Source: Pseudomonas sp. TH15 (GTDB taxonomy: Bacteria; Pseudomonadota; Gammaproteobacteria; Pseudomonadales; Pseudomonadaceae). From it: a stretch of DNA of 64,000 nt. Each line of letters opens with the position of its first letter. Position 1 is the first letter of the stretch. Position numbers and translations under genes: made by a program. Positions 54,758-63,088 of this stretch are shown in pieces. The stretch lies in assembly GCF_016651105.1 (NCBI RefSeq), contig NZ_JAEKEL010000001.1, positions 774,001 through 838,000 of the forward strand, given 5' to 3'. The notes under the pieces are model-generated. The model did not search any database, was not told the DNA's origin, and worked only from the letters and a program-made list of their open reading frames with translations.

Positions 54758-55503
54758 ACACAACGCGCCATAAGCTGACGCGTTACGGCGGGAGCCTGGC
54801 CGTGGTGCTGGGCGTCCATGCGCTGGCCATTGCGCTGGCGTTGAACTGGACGGCACGCCCACCGATCGAGCTGCCACCGCAGGCGATGATGGTGGAGTTG
54901 GCGCCGGTTCCGGCCCCGCCACCGCCCGCACCGCCAAAGGTCATCACGCCACCGCAGCCACCGGCGCCGGTAGAAGAGCTGCCGATACCGAAACTGGCTG
55001 AAGTGCCGAAGGCCGAGATTGCCGTGCCGAAACCGGTTAAACCCAAGCCAAAGCCTCAACCGCCCAAGCCTGTGGAGAAAAAACCGGAGCCGCCGAAGGA
55101 AAAACCGTCCGAGGCAAAACCGAGCGACGCGCAACCGACTCAGGCACCGACCGAGAAGTCCGCGCAGCCAGCTCCGGGGCCTTCGCCCGCCCAGCAGGCC
55201 GCCAAGGCCAGTTGGCAAGGCACGTTGCTGGCTCACTTGGCCAAGTACAAGAAGTACCCGGCAAGTGCGCAATCTCGGGGCAAGGAAGGGTTGAACCGCC
55301 TGCGCTTCGTGGTCGATGCCGAAGGTAATGTGTTGTCGTTTGAACTGGTGACCGGCTCTGGCAACGCCGATCTGGACCGGGCCACCCTGGAAATGATCAA
55401 ACGCGCACAACCACTGCCCAAGCCACCGGCCGATATGCTGAACAACGGCTCTATCGAAATCGTTGCACCGTTTGTTTACTCGCTGGAAAAACGCCGGCGT
55501 TAA
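54754..55503 (+). CDS. tonB: Energy transducer TonB
   Basis: 249 residues. One N-terminal membrane helix (about 10-30) is followed by a proline/lysine-rich spacer (about 48-140, many PKP and PPK repeats) and the TonB C-terminal domain (about 160-245, containing YPASAQSRGKEGLNRLRF). It spans the periplasm to open TonB-dependent outer-membrane receptors. It is the third gene of the exbB-exbD-tonB operon. Confidence 0.95.
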   Translation: MNTTRHKLTRYGGSLAVVLGVHALAIALALNWTARPPIELPPQAMMVELAPVPAPPPPAPPKVITPPQPPAPVEELPIPKLAEVPKAEIAVPKPVKPKPKPQPPKPVEKKPEPPKEKPSEAKPSDAQPTQAPTEKSAQPAPGPSPAQQAAKASWQGTLLAHLAKYKKYPASAQSRGKEGLNRLRFVVDAEGNVLSFELVTGSGNADLDRATLEMIKRAQPLPKPPADMLNNGSIEIVAPFVYSLEKRRR

Positions 55504-55520
55504 GTCACCGCAAATCCCCC

Positions 55521-55610
55521 TGTGGGAGCGGGCTTGCTCGCGAATGCGGTGTATCAGCCAACAAAGATGCTGGATGTGATGGCCTCTTCGCGAGCAAGCC
55601 CGCTCCCACA
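55521..55610. repeat. Inverted REP pair
   Basis: TGTGGGAGCGGGCTTGCTCG and its complement, between tonB and oxyR. Confidence 0.9.
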
Positions 55611-55639
55611 AGGGATCGCTGGCAGCAGGGATATTTGTG

Positions 55640-55663
55640 AAAGGCACCCGAAAGGTGCCTTTT
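55640..55663 (+). terminator. Terminator downstream of tonB
   Basis: Stem AAAGGCACC/GGTGCCTTT with a CGAA tetraloop, ending in a short T-run. It lies about 140 bases behind tonB and the REP pair. Confidence 0.75.
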
Positions 55664-55781
55664 ACATATCCGCCAGCGGCAAACCTGCATTGCCTTGTGT
55701 CACTCAACACACTCAGTCTGATAACGTGCGTCTATCGATTGCAGCCGGTATGCTTGGCCCGCAACTTCATGGACGCTCGCT

Positions 55782-56711
55782 ATGACTCTTACAGAATTAC
55801 GCTACATCGTTACCCTCGCCCAAGAGCAGCACTTCGGCCATGCGGCCGAGCGTTGCCACGTCAGCCAGCCGACCCTGTCGGTGGGCGTGAAAAAGCTTGA
55901 AGACGAACTCGGTGTGCTGATTTTCGAGCGCAGTAAGAGCGCCGTGCGCCTGACTCCGGTCGGTGAAGGCATCGTGGCCCAGGCGCAAAAGGTCCTGGAG
56001 CAAGCCCAAGGCATCCGCGAACTGGCCCAGGCCGGCAAGAACCAATTGACCGCCCCGCTGAAAGTCGGCGCGATCTACACCGTCGGCCCGTACCTGTTCC
56101 CGCACCTGATTCCACAACTGCACCGGGTCGCCCCGCAGATGCCGTTGTACATCGAAGAAAACTTCACCCACGTGCTGCGCGACAAACTGCGCAACGGCGA
56201 GCTCGACGCGATCATCATCGCCCTGCCGTTCAACGAAGCCGACGTGCTGACCCTGCAACTCTATGACGAGCCGTTCTACGTCCTGATGCCGGCCCAGCAC
56301 CCGTGGACCCAAAAAGAAACCATCGACGCCAGCCTGCTCAACGACAAGAGCCTGCTGCTGCTCGGCGAAGGCCACTGCTTCCGCGATCAAGTGCTGGAAG
56401 CCTGCCCGACGCTCGGCAAAGGCAACGACGGCGCCAAGCACACCACGGTGGAATCCAGCTCCCTGGAAACCATCCGCCACATGGTCGCCTCCGGCCTCGG
56501 CATCTCGATCCTGCCGCTGTCGGCAGTGGACAGCCACCATTACGCCCCCGGCGTGATCGCCGTGCGTCCACTGTCGCCACCGGTGCCGTTCCGCACCGTG
56601 GCCATCGCCTGGCGCGCGAGCTTCCCGCGGCCGAAGGCGATTGAAATCCTCGCTGACTCCATTCGCCTGTGCTCGGTGGCCAAGCCCGCTGCGCCGGTGG
56701 TTGCGGGTTAA
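55782..56711 (+). CDS. oxyR: Hydrogen peroxide-responsive LysR regulator OxyR
   Basis: 309 residues with an N-terminal LysR helix-turn-helix (FGHAAERCHVSQPTLSVGVK). The redox cysteines are in GEGHCFRDQVLEACP, nine residues apart as in E. coli OxyR (C199 and C208). Oxidation forms a disulfide and switches on katG/ahp-type defence genes. It lies 9 bases upstream of recG, the order kept in P. aeruginosa. Confidence 0.96.
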   Translation: MTLTELRYIVTLAQEQHFGHAAERCHVSQPTLSVGVKKLEDELGVLIFERSKSAVRLTPVGEGIVAQAQKVLEQAQGIRELAQAGKNQLTAPLKVGAIYTVGPYLFPHLIPQLHRVAPQMPLYIEENFTHVLRDKLRNGELDAIIIALPFNEADVLTLQLYDEPFYVLMPAQHPWTQKETIDASLLNDKSLLLLGEGHCFRDQVLEACPTLGKGNDGAKHTTVESSSLETIRHMVASGLGISILPLSAVDSHHYAPGVIAVRPLSPPVPFRTVAIAWRASFPRPKAIEILADSIRLCSVAKPAAPVVAG

Positions 56712-56720
56712 GTCGCTGCC

Positions 56721-58796
56721 ATGACCGAGTTGTCGCAAGTGTCGGTGACGGCACTCAAAGGTGTCGGCGAAGCCATGGCCGAGAAATTGGCCAAGGTTGG
56801 CCTGGAGAATCTCCAGGACGTGCTGTTTCACCTGCCATTGCGCTATCAGGACCGCACTCGTGTGGTCCCGATTGGCCACTTGCGACCGGGGCAAGACGCG
56901 GTGATCGAAGGCACCGTCAGCGGCGCCGACGTGGTCATGGGCCGCCGCCGCAGCCTGGTGGTGCGGATACAGGACGGCACCGGCGGTCTGAGCCTGCGCT
57001 TCTACCATTTCAGCAACGCCCAGAAAGAAGGCCTCAAGCGCGGCACGCGAATTCGCTGTTACGGCGAAGCGCGGCCCGGTGCGTCCGGGCTGGAGATCTA
57101 CCACCCGGAATACCGCGCCATCACCGGCGACGAGCCGCCGCCAGTGGATGAAACCCTGACGCCGGTTTACCCGCTCACCGAAGGCCTGACCCAACAGCGT
57201 TTGCGCCAACTGTGCATGCAAACCCTGACCCTGCTCGGCCCCAGCAGCCTGCCCGACTGGCTGCCGACCGAACTGGCCCGGGACTATCAACTCGCGCCGC
57301 TGGCCGATGCGATCCGCTACCTGCATCACCCGCCCGCCGATGCCGACGTCGACGAACTCGCCCTCGGTCATCACTGGGCCCAACACCGTTTGGCCTTCGA
57401 AGAACTGCTGACGCATCAACTGTCCCAGCAGCGCCTGCGCGAAAGCATGCGTTCCCTGCGCGCACCGGCGATGCCGAAAGCCACCAAGCTGCCGCCCAAG
57501 TACCTGGCCAACCTCGGCTTCACGCCGACCGGCGCCCAGCAACGGGTCGGCAATGAAATCGCCTACGACCTCAGTCAGCACGAGCCGATGCTGCGGCTGA
57601 TCCAGGGCGACGTCGGCGCCGGTAAAACCGTGGTCGCCGCCCTCGCCGCGCTGCAAGCGCTGGAGGCCGGCTATCAAGTCGCGCTGATGGCGCCGACCGA
57701 GATTCTTGCCGAACAGCACTTCATCACCTTCAAGCGCTGGCTCGAACCGCTGGGCATCGAAGTCGCCTGGCTGGCCGGCAAGCTCAAGGGCAAGAACCGC
57801 GTCGCCGCACTGGAACAAATCGCCAGCGGCACGCCAATGGTGGTCGGCACCCACGCGCTGTTCCAGGAAGAAGTGCAGTTCAAGAACCTCGCGCTGGCGA
57901 TCATCGACGAACAACACCGCTTCGGCGTCCAGCAGCGTCTGGCATTGCGGCAGAAAGGCGTTGGCGGGCGGATGTGTCCACACCAACTGATCATGACCGC
58001 CACGCCGATTCCACGGACGCTGGCCATGAGCGCCTACGCCGACCTCGACACCTCGATCCTCGACGAATTGCCACCCGGCCGCACCCCGGTCAACACCGTG
58101 CTGGTCACCGATACCCGGCGCGTCGAAGTCATTGAGCGAGTGCGCGGCGCCTGTGCCGAAGGGCGTCAGGCCTACTGGGTTTGTACGCTGATCGAAGAGT
58201 CGGAAGAGCTGACCTGTCAGGCCGCCGAAACCACCTACGAAGACCTCACTGCCGCCCTCGGCGAGCTGAAGGTCGGGTTGATCCACGGCCGCATGAAGCC
58301 CGCCGAGAAAGCCGCGGTCATGGCCGAATTCAAGGCCGGCAACTTGCAACTGCTGGTCGCCACCACGGTGATCGAAGTCGGCGTCGACGTGCCCAACGCC
58401 AGCCTGATGATCATCGAAAACCCCGAGCGCCTCGGCCTGGCGCAACTGCACCAGTTGCGCGGTCGCGTCGGGCGGGGCAGCGCCGCCAGCCATTGCGTGC
58501 TGCTCTACCATCCGCCGCTGTCACAGATCGGTCGTCAGCGCCTGGGCATCATGCGCGAAACCAACGACGGTTTTGTCATCGCCGAAAAGGACCTCGAACT
58601 GCGCGGCCCCGGCGAAATGCTCGGCACGCGCCAGACCGGTCTGCTTCAATTCAAGGTCGCCGACCTGATGCGCGATGCCGACTTGCTGCCCGCCGTACGT
58701 GACGCGGCTCAGGCATTGCTGGAGCGCTGGCCGGATCATGTCAGCCCGTTGCTCGATCGCTGGCTACGTCATGGGCAGCAATACGGCCAAGTGTGA
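56721..58796 (+). CDS. recG: ATP-dependent DNA helicase RecG
   Basis: 691 residues. The N-terminal wedge domain (OB fold, about 50-160) is followed by helicase lobes with GDVGAGKT near 296-303, the DEQH box IIDEQHRFG, TATPIPRTLAMS and the C-terminal QLRGRVGRG. RecG remodels stalled forks and D-loops. It follows oxyR closely and is probably cotranscribed. Confidence 0.97.
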   Translation: MTELSQVSVTALKGVGEAMAEKLAKVGLENLQDVLFHLPLRYQDRTRVVPIGHLRPGQDAVIEGTVSGADVVMGRRRSLVVRIQDGTGGLSLRFYHFSNAQKEGLKRGTRIRCYGEARPGASGLEIYHPEYRAITGDEPPPVDETLTPVYPLTEGLTQQRLRQLCMQTLTLLGPSSLPDWLPTELARDYQLAPLADAIRYLHHPPADADVDELALGHHWAQHRLAFEELLTHQLSQQRLRESMRSLRAPAMPKATKLPPKYLANLGFTPTGAQQRVGNEIAYDLSQHEPMLRLIQGDVGAGKTVVAALAALQALEAGYQVALMAPTEILAEQHFITFKRWLEPLGIEVAWLAGKLKGKNRVAALEQIASGTPMVVGTHALFQEEVQFKNLALAIIDEQHRFGVQQRLALRQKGVGGRMCPHQLIMTATPIPRTLAMSAYADLDTSILDELPPGRTPVNTVLVTDTRRVEVIERVRGACAEGRQAYWVCTLIEESEELTCQAAETTYEDLTAALGELKVGLIHGRMKPAEKAAVMAEFKAGNLQLLVATTVIEVGVDVPNASLMIIENPERLGLAQLHQLRGRVGRGSAASHCVLLYHPPLSQIGRQRLGIMRETNDGFVIAEKDLELRGPGEMLGTRQTGLLQFKVADLMRDADLLPAVRDAAQALLERWPDHVSPLLDRWLRHGQQYGQV

Positions 58797-58875
58797 GCAG
58801 CGTCTCAGTTTCTGGACCATCGTTCCGAGCAAGCTGGTTATACTCCTGCAATTGTTTCAAAAGCGGATACACACC

Positions 58876-60276
58876 ATGACCGAAGCTGCCCTCGCCCCAG
58901 AACCCCCGCACGCTCCGTCTGTAATTCGGCTGCTGCTCGGCAAGCTGGGCATCGCCTACGAAGAAGTTCTCGACCATCACGGCCTGAACGCCGCGCGCAA
59001 AGTGCAGGCCGTTTTGCTCGATGATGCGGTCGGCGCGCTCATGGTGCTGTTCCCGCAAAGCCAATTGCTGGACCTCAATCGCCTCGCCGAACTGACTGGC
59101 CGCCGATTGACCGCCGTCTCGACCGAACGCCTGGAAAAAATGCTCGGCAAACACAGCCTGAGCCTACTGCCGGGCCTGCCGGCGCTGACCAGTTCGCCGT
59201 GCCTCTACGAAGAAAGCCTGCTGCGCGAACCGACGTTACTGATCAACTCGGGCGAGCCTGGCGTACTGCTGGAAATTAGCAGCGAAGCCTTCAAGTCCAT
59301 GCTGACCAAAGCCAGTGCCGCCAACTTCGGCGAAGCCCTGACCAGCATCCGCCCGAACCTTGACCGCCCTGACGATGACCGCGAGGAAATCACCCAGGCC
59401 GTTCAAGCATTCACCGCGCGGCGCATCCAGCAACGTCTGGAAGCGACCATCGAGATTCCGCCGCTGGCTGAAACGGCGCAAAAAATCATCAAGCTGCGGG
59501 TCGACCCCAACGCCACCATCGACGACATCACCGGCGTCGTCGAAACCGACCCGGCGCTGGCCGCGCAAGTGGTGAGCTGGGCGGCGTCGCCGTACTACGC
59601 CTCGCCGGGCAAGATTCGTTCAGTGGAAGACGCCATCGTCCGGGTGCTGGGTTTCGACCTGGTGATCAACCTGGCGCTGGGCCTGGCCCTGGGCAAAACC
59701 CTGAGCCTGCCCAAAGACCACCCGCAACACACCACGCCGTACTGGCAGCAATCGATCTACACCGCCGCCGTCATCGAAGGCCTGACCCGCGCCATGCCCC
59801 GCGCCCAGCGCCCGGAAGCCGGCCTGACCTACCTCGCGGGCTTGCTACACAACTTCGGCTACTTGCTGCTGGCCCACGTCTTCCCGCCGCACTTCTCGCT
59901 GATCTGCCGTCACCTGGAGGTCAACCCGCACCTGTGCCACAGCTATGTTGAACAACATCTGCTGGGCATCAGCCGCGAACAGATTGGCTCGTGGCTGATG
60001 CGCTACTGGGATATGCCGGATGAGTTGGCCACGGCGCTGCGCTTCCAGCACGATCCGGGTTATGACGGCGCGTATGCTGAGTACCCGAACCTTGTGTGCT
60101 TGTCAGTGCGTTTGTTGCGTAGCCGCGGGATTGGGTCCGGGCCGGATGAAGACATTCCGGATGCGTTGCTGGAGCGGGTTGGTTTGACTCGCGACAAGGC
60201 GAATGATGTGGTCAGCAAAGTGCTTGAGGCTGAAGTGCTGCTGCGCGAACTGGCTTCGCAATTCTCCCAAGCCTAA
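58876..60276 (+). CDS. YbaK-like deacylase domain fused to an HDOD domain
   Basis: 466 residues from ATG 58876. The N-terminal part (about 15-150) resembles the YbaK/aminoacyl-tRNA editing domain, and the rest (about 185-450) is an HDOD domain of the signalling type (PPLAETAQKIIKLR, DPALAAQVVSWA, LAGLLHNFGYLLL). HDOD proteins take part in signal transduction without the catalytic HD residues; here LLHNFG replaces the usual HD. By position it matches PA5346. It follows recG by 79 bases. A longer frame overlapping recG is not used. Confidence 0.85.
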   Translation: MTEAALAPEPPHAPSVIRLLLGKLGIAYEEVLDHHGLNAARKVQAVLLDDAVGALMVLFPQSQLLDLNRLAELTGRRLTAVSTERLEKMLGKHSLSLLPGLPALTSSPCLYEESLLREPTLLINSGEPGVLLEISSEAFKSMLTKASAANFGEALTSIRPNLDRPDDDREEITQAVQAFTARRIQQRLEATIEIPPLAETAQKIIKLRVDPNATIDDITGVVETDPALAAQVVSWAASPYYASPGKIRSVEDAIVRVLGFDLVINLALGLALGKTLSLPKDHPQHTTPYWQQSIYTAAVIEGLTRAMPRAQRPEAGLTYLAGLLHNFGYLLLAHVFPPHFSLICRHLEVNPHLCHSYVEQHLLGISREQIGSWLMRYWDMPDELATALRFQHDPGYDGAYAEYPNLVCLSVRLLRSRGIGSGPDEDIPDALLERVGLTRDKANDVVSKVLEAEVLLRELASQFSQA

Positions 60277-60283
60277 AAGCTTC

Positions 60284-60327
60284 GCTGGCAAGCCTCGCTC
60301 CTGTAGGAGCAAGGCTTGCCCGCGATG
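60284..60327. repeat. REP-like inverted repeat
   Basis: GGCAAGCCTCGCTCCTGTAG and its imperfect complement, directly behind the HDOD gene, with almost no gap between the arms. Confidence 0.75.
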
Positions 60328-60370
60328 AATTCCCCCGATTTACCTGACTCACAAAAAAACCTGTTGTGAA

Positions 60371-60515
60371 GGGATTTAGCGAAACGTCGCACCGCACCGT
60401 TCGGCTGCGTAGCAGTCGCAAACCCAGCCAACAATGTGTTTCAGAAAAACCGAGGTCTCAGGTTTTGGGGCCGCTTCGCAGCCCAGCGGGGCGGTGCGAC
60501 GTTTCGCTAAATCCC
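60371..60515. repeat. Large inverted repeat with 25-bp perfect arms
   Basis: Arms GGGATTTAGCGAAACGTCGC..., 60371-60395 and 60491-60515, are perfectly complementary, and the similarity continues imperfectly outside (TTGTG). The 95-base centre contains GCTGCGTAGCAGTCGCAAA, which resembles the centre of the repeat at 8140-8234. It is between the HDOD gene and the SCP2-like gene (converging ends). Confidence 0.88.
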
Positions 60516-60554
60516 CTCGCCACAACAGTTCTTCTACTCAGGTCCTTCTACTTC

Positions 60555-60938
60555 TCAAGCCTTAGGCTTGGGTTTGCGCGGCTTCAAATACTTGGTCAAC
60601 CCCTGAAACCAGATCACCAGCGCCGGGTTGCCCTTAATCTGAATCGACTTGTCCTGAATCCCCGTCATAAACGCCAACTGCTTGTTCTTCGCCTGCATCG
60701 TGGCAAAGCCATACGCCGCATCTTTAAAGGCAATCGCAAACGCCGGCTCGGCATACACGCCGGACTTACTGGTGATGCGCTGATCCTTCACCCGGAAATG
60801 CCGCGCGACTTTCCCGTCCAGGGTCTGTAATTGGAATACAAGCTCCTTGTCACCCAACTGCTGTTGAAATGCAGGATTAGTCCGACTGGCCTTACCCATC
60901 AACAAACCCAGCATCCACAGAAGAAAACGAAATTTCAT
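60555..60938 (-). CDS. SCP2-like hypothetical protein
   Basis: 127 residues from ATG 60938 (GAGG upstream). The first 17 residues are hydrophobic (FRFLLWMLGLLMG), followed by a small domain whose VFQLQTLDGKVARHFRVKD and FMTGIQDKSIQIKGNPALVIWFQGL resemble sterol-carrier-protein-2 type lipid-binding domains. The end is basic (RKPKPKA). In P. aeruginosa a similar gene follows the HDOD gene. The function is unknown. Confidence 0.75.
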   Translation of the reverse strand: MKFRFLLWMLGLLMGKASRTNPAFQQQLGDKELVFQLQTLDGKVARHFRVKDQRITSKSGVYAEPAFAIAFKDAAYGFATMQAKNKQLAFMTGIQDKSIQIKGNPALVIWFQGLTKYLKPRKPKPKA

Positions 60939-61214
60939 GCGCAAAGCCTCAAAGGAAAATGAACGGCTGGCGGAGTGTAAGGGATTCGCACAATAACGCC
61001 ACTATCCGCCACTGTTGGAAGAGGATGCAGACCATTTCCCGCACGATGACCACCAAGTCACGATACAAAGTCCAGCCACCGACCATTCCTACACCTTAAG
61101 AATCACATTCATGTAGGAGCTGCCGAAGGCTGCGATCTTTTGATCTTCCGCCCCGCACATCTATGGGAAATTTCCTGCAAACCGCGGGGCTGTCCATGAA
61201 CTAGGCGAGCAGGT
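60939..61214. other. Intergenic region upstream of the DUF6124 leader
   Basis: No gene is seen. It contains the single repeat arm at 61111-61145 and a hairpin GCCCCGC/GCGGGGC (61150-61156 with 61184-61190). It must hold the promoter of the SCP2-like gene on the minus strand, and probably that of the DUF6124 leader; neither could be assigned by eye. Confidence 0.45.
61111..61145 (+). repeat. Single arm of the TGTAGGAGCTGCCGC repeat class
   Basis: About 34 bases nearly identical to one arm of the inverted repeat at 38927-39012 (GCCGAAGGC here, GCCGCAGGC there). No inverted partner is present. Confidence 0.8.
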
Positions 61215-61440
61215 GCGATGTGGATAGGCTTTGTGTGTCATCGCAAAATCGGTGACTCGGACGTGCAAGTCCGGAATTGGTACACAATCGGTTATGGCTA
61301 TTCATTGAGCGTTTTCTTATGCTCGCGAATTGTTATGGCGGCTGTGTGTGGGAGACCTTCGGGTCTGCCGGTCTACCGATTCCGGTCTTGCACACCTATA
61401 CACAGCTGCCACCACCTTTTCGAAGTGCGAGCGAAATGGT
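61215..61440 (+). ncRNA. Structured leader RNA candidate upstream of the DUF6124 gene
   Basis: About 225 bases full of nested hairpins: GCGATG/CATCGC (61215-61220 with 61239-61244), CGGAC-GTGCAA-GTCCG (61258-61273), GAGC/GCTC around 61310-61324, and a long stem with an 11-bp base GGCGGCTGTGT (61337-61347) and ACACAGCTGCC (61400-61410, one G-U pair) enclosing AGACC-TTCG-GGTCT. A 75-codon open frame (61218-61445) crosses it but has codon use and composition unlike a normal gene. I recall similar leaders before DUF6124/DUF3077 genes in other Pseudomonas, which I cannot verify here. Confidence 0.5.
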
Positions 61441-61467
61441 GCTAGCTCATTAAATCGGTATTACTAA

Positions 61468-61848
61468 ATGATCAAACCAACACCTAATCCACCCGACGAC
61501 TTATCCACATCCCCCTACGAATCCCTCGATTCCAGAAAACTCCACGAAGCCGCCGAACGCGCCCTCGACTACCACCTCGGCCCCAACCCCGAGGCGAAAA
61601 CCAAACCCAAACCCCGCAAAGGCGCGCTGTTCAGCGTCTCCCCCGACATCGACACCGAAGCCCTCCTGGCCAACGCGTCCGAAGACCTCCTGTCCATCAG
61701 CACCATCGCCGCCAACCTGGCCGACGACATCGACGGCCCACGACGCTCCGTCGCATTGGCGCTGAGCCGATTGGCGGATGGCGTGAGACTGATGGTGGAA
61801 GGCACGCTCGACCACATCGAAATACGGCGCGCGGCGATCAAGCCGTAG
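61468..61848 (+). CDS. DUF6124 family protein
   Basis: 126 residues with the typical start MIKPTPNPP followed by SPYESLDSRKLHEAAERALD. The C-terminal two-thirds look helical (DTEALLANASEDLLSIST, then ALALSRLADGVRLMVEGTL). Members of this family are small Pseudomonas proteins, often in several copies per genome, without a known role. There is no Shine-Dalgarno sequence before the ATG (TCGGTATTACTAA), which makes a role of the structured leader in translation more likely. A terminator follows directly. Confidence 0.8.
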   Translation: MIKPTPNPPDDLSTSPYESLDSRKLHEAAERALDYHLGPNPEAKTKPKPRKGALFSVSPDIDTEALLANASEDLLSISTIAANLADDIDGPRRSVALALSRLADGVRLMVEGTLDHIEIRRAAIKP

Positions 61849-61863
61849 CCAGAGGTTTGGATG

Positions 61864-61890
61864 AAAAAAGGGGACGGTAAGTCCCCTTTT
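61864..61890. terminator. Bidirectional intrinsic terminator
   Basis: GGGGAC-GGTAA-GTCCCC with A6 before and T4 after, between the converging DUF6124 gene and the cysteine-rich exported protein gene. Confidence 0.85.
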
Positions 61891-61910
61891 CTGATCCTAA
61901 GCCAAAGCGA

Positions 61911-63014
61911 CTAGCGAAAGTCCTCTGCGCTTTTTGCGCGTGCTTCCAACCCGAAGTCCGCCAATCGGTGGACGTAAGCGTTGCCACCGGCATTGCAAGA
62001 CTGGCGGAACACAACTTTGTCCTCTTTGAGCACCTTCAGATAACTCACGAATGCCTGACTAACGAAGTAGGTGTAGGCACCGCTTTTGAACTTGATGATG
62101 TTCAGGTTCACGCTGCCTTCCGACGCATCAACAACGAAGATTTTGCCCTTGGGCGGCAAAACCGTCTTCGGATAGACCATCTCTATTTTTCCCGGAATAC
62201 CATATCGGTACTGAACAGAACCGGCCGTGGGTTTGCTGTTTCCGCGCGCACAAATGGAAACCGTCTTGCCGCCCTGTAACGGGCAACTGAAATAAATGTC
62301 TTCGTCGTCCGAACACAACGTTCCATCCTGCCCGCCCTTCAATAGCGCTGTTTCTTGCGAAACGCGTTCTGGTGTTTGAGCGACATCGGCACAATTGGAC
62401 AAACACACCAACTTGGAAAGATCCGGAACATCGCTTTCAGTAAACAGGTACGTCGCTGAGCCCTCACGATTGCGGGCGTGGTAAACGGGAACACTGACGG
62501 CCAGCCCCTTGGCAGACACCGGCACTTCGGCATCCCGGCCCGAGACGACCCAGCCTTCGGCCTCCCCGCACAACTCCTCCAAGGCGACTTCATTGAACGA
62601 ATCTTTCGTTGGCACGGTGAACGGCTTGGCATCACCTCGGCAATCGTAGCCATGCCAGTAAGGCCCGGTGTTCATATCAATGTCTATCGAGAAGATATAG
62701 GCGCCGTCGAGTACCACTTTGCCGCTGTCGTAGGTAAAAACCAGCCAACGACGCGACTTCGCCTGTGAGGAGTTTTCTTCCTCCAGGATGTAACGCTCGC
62801 CATCTCGATACAGCCAGAAAACACTCATCGCGCCCGCCGATACCGGCCTTTCGGAGAGACGTTGCCCGGACTTTGCGTCCACCAAGAAATCGTCTTTCAG
62901 CGCCAGCGCACAGTCGCTGCCGACGTCCCTACACGACTTGAGCGACGGAAACATCGGCCCCGCTGCCACAGAGAAAGAACACAGCAACAGCGCGACCAAA
63001 CCTAATCTTTTCAA
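61911..63014 (-). CDS. Exported cysteine-rich protein of unknown function
   Basis: 367 residues. The signal peptide (to about residue 18, SVAAG) suggests export to the periplasm. About a dozen cysteines in the mature part (CRDVGSDCA, VCLSNCADV, LCSDDEDIYFSCP, SICARG, QSCNAGG) point to several disulfides. The stretch FSCPLQGGKTVSICARG followed by YRYGIPGKIEMVYP looks like a motif I have seen in other bacterial hypothetical proteins, but I cannot name the family. The TTG start has AGGAAGG 5 bases upstream. It lies 74 bases behind the frameshifted gene on the same strand. Confidence 0.75.
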   Translation of the reverse strand: MKRLGLVALLLCSFSVAAGPMFPSLKSCRDVGSDCALALKDDFLVDAKSGQRLSERPVSAGAMSVFWLYRDGERYILEEENSSQAKSRRWLVFTYDSGKVVLDGAYIFSIDIDMNTGPYWHGYDCRGDAKPFTVPTKDSFNEVALEELCGEAEGWVVSGRDAEVPVSAKGLAVSVPVYHARNREGSATYLFTESDVPDLSKLVCLSNCADVAQTPERVSQETALLKGGQDGTLCSDDEDIYFSCPLQGGKTVSICARGNSKPTAGSVQYRYGIPGKIEMVYPKTVLPPKGKIFVVDASEGSVNLNIIKFKSGAYTYFVSQAFVSYLKVLKEDKVVFRQSCNAGGNAYVHRLADFGLEARAKSAEDFR

Positions 63015-63088
63015 CTTGCCTTCCTGTCATGATTTACGGGTCTGATTGAACAGAAGGCATTTCGCCTCTGAACCCTGTGCCCTGCGTT

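Noticed and set aside
55797..58511. A 904-codon minus-strand open frame
   Set aside because: It is the antisense shadow of oxyR and recG, caused by high GC at third codon positions. The product is low-complexity and rich in H, Q, G and D.
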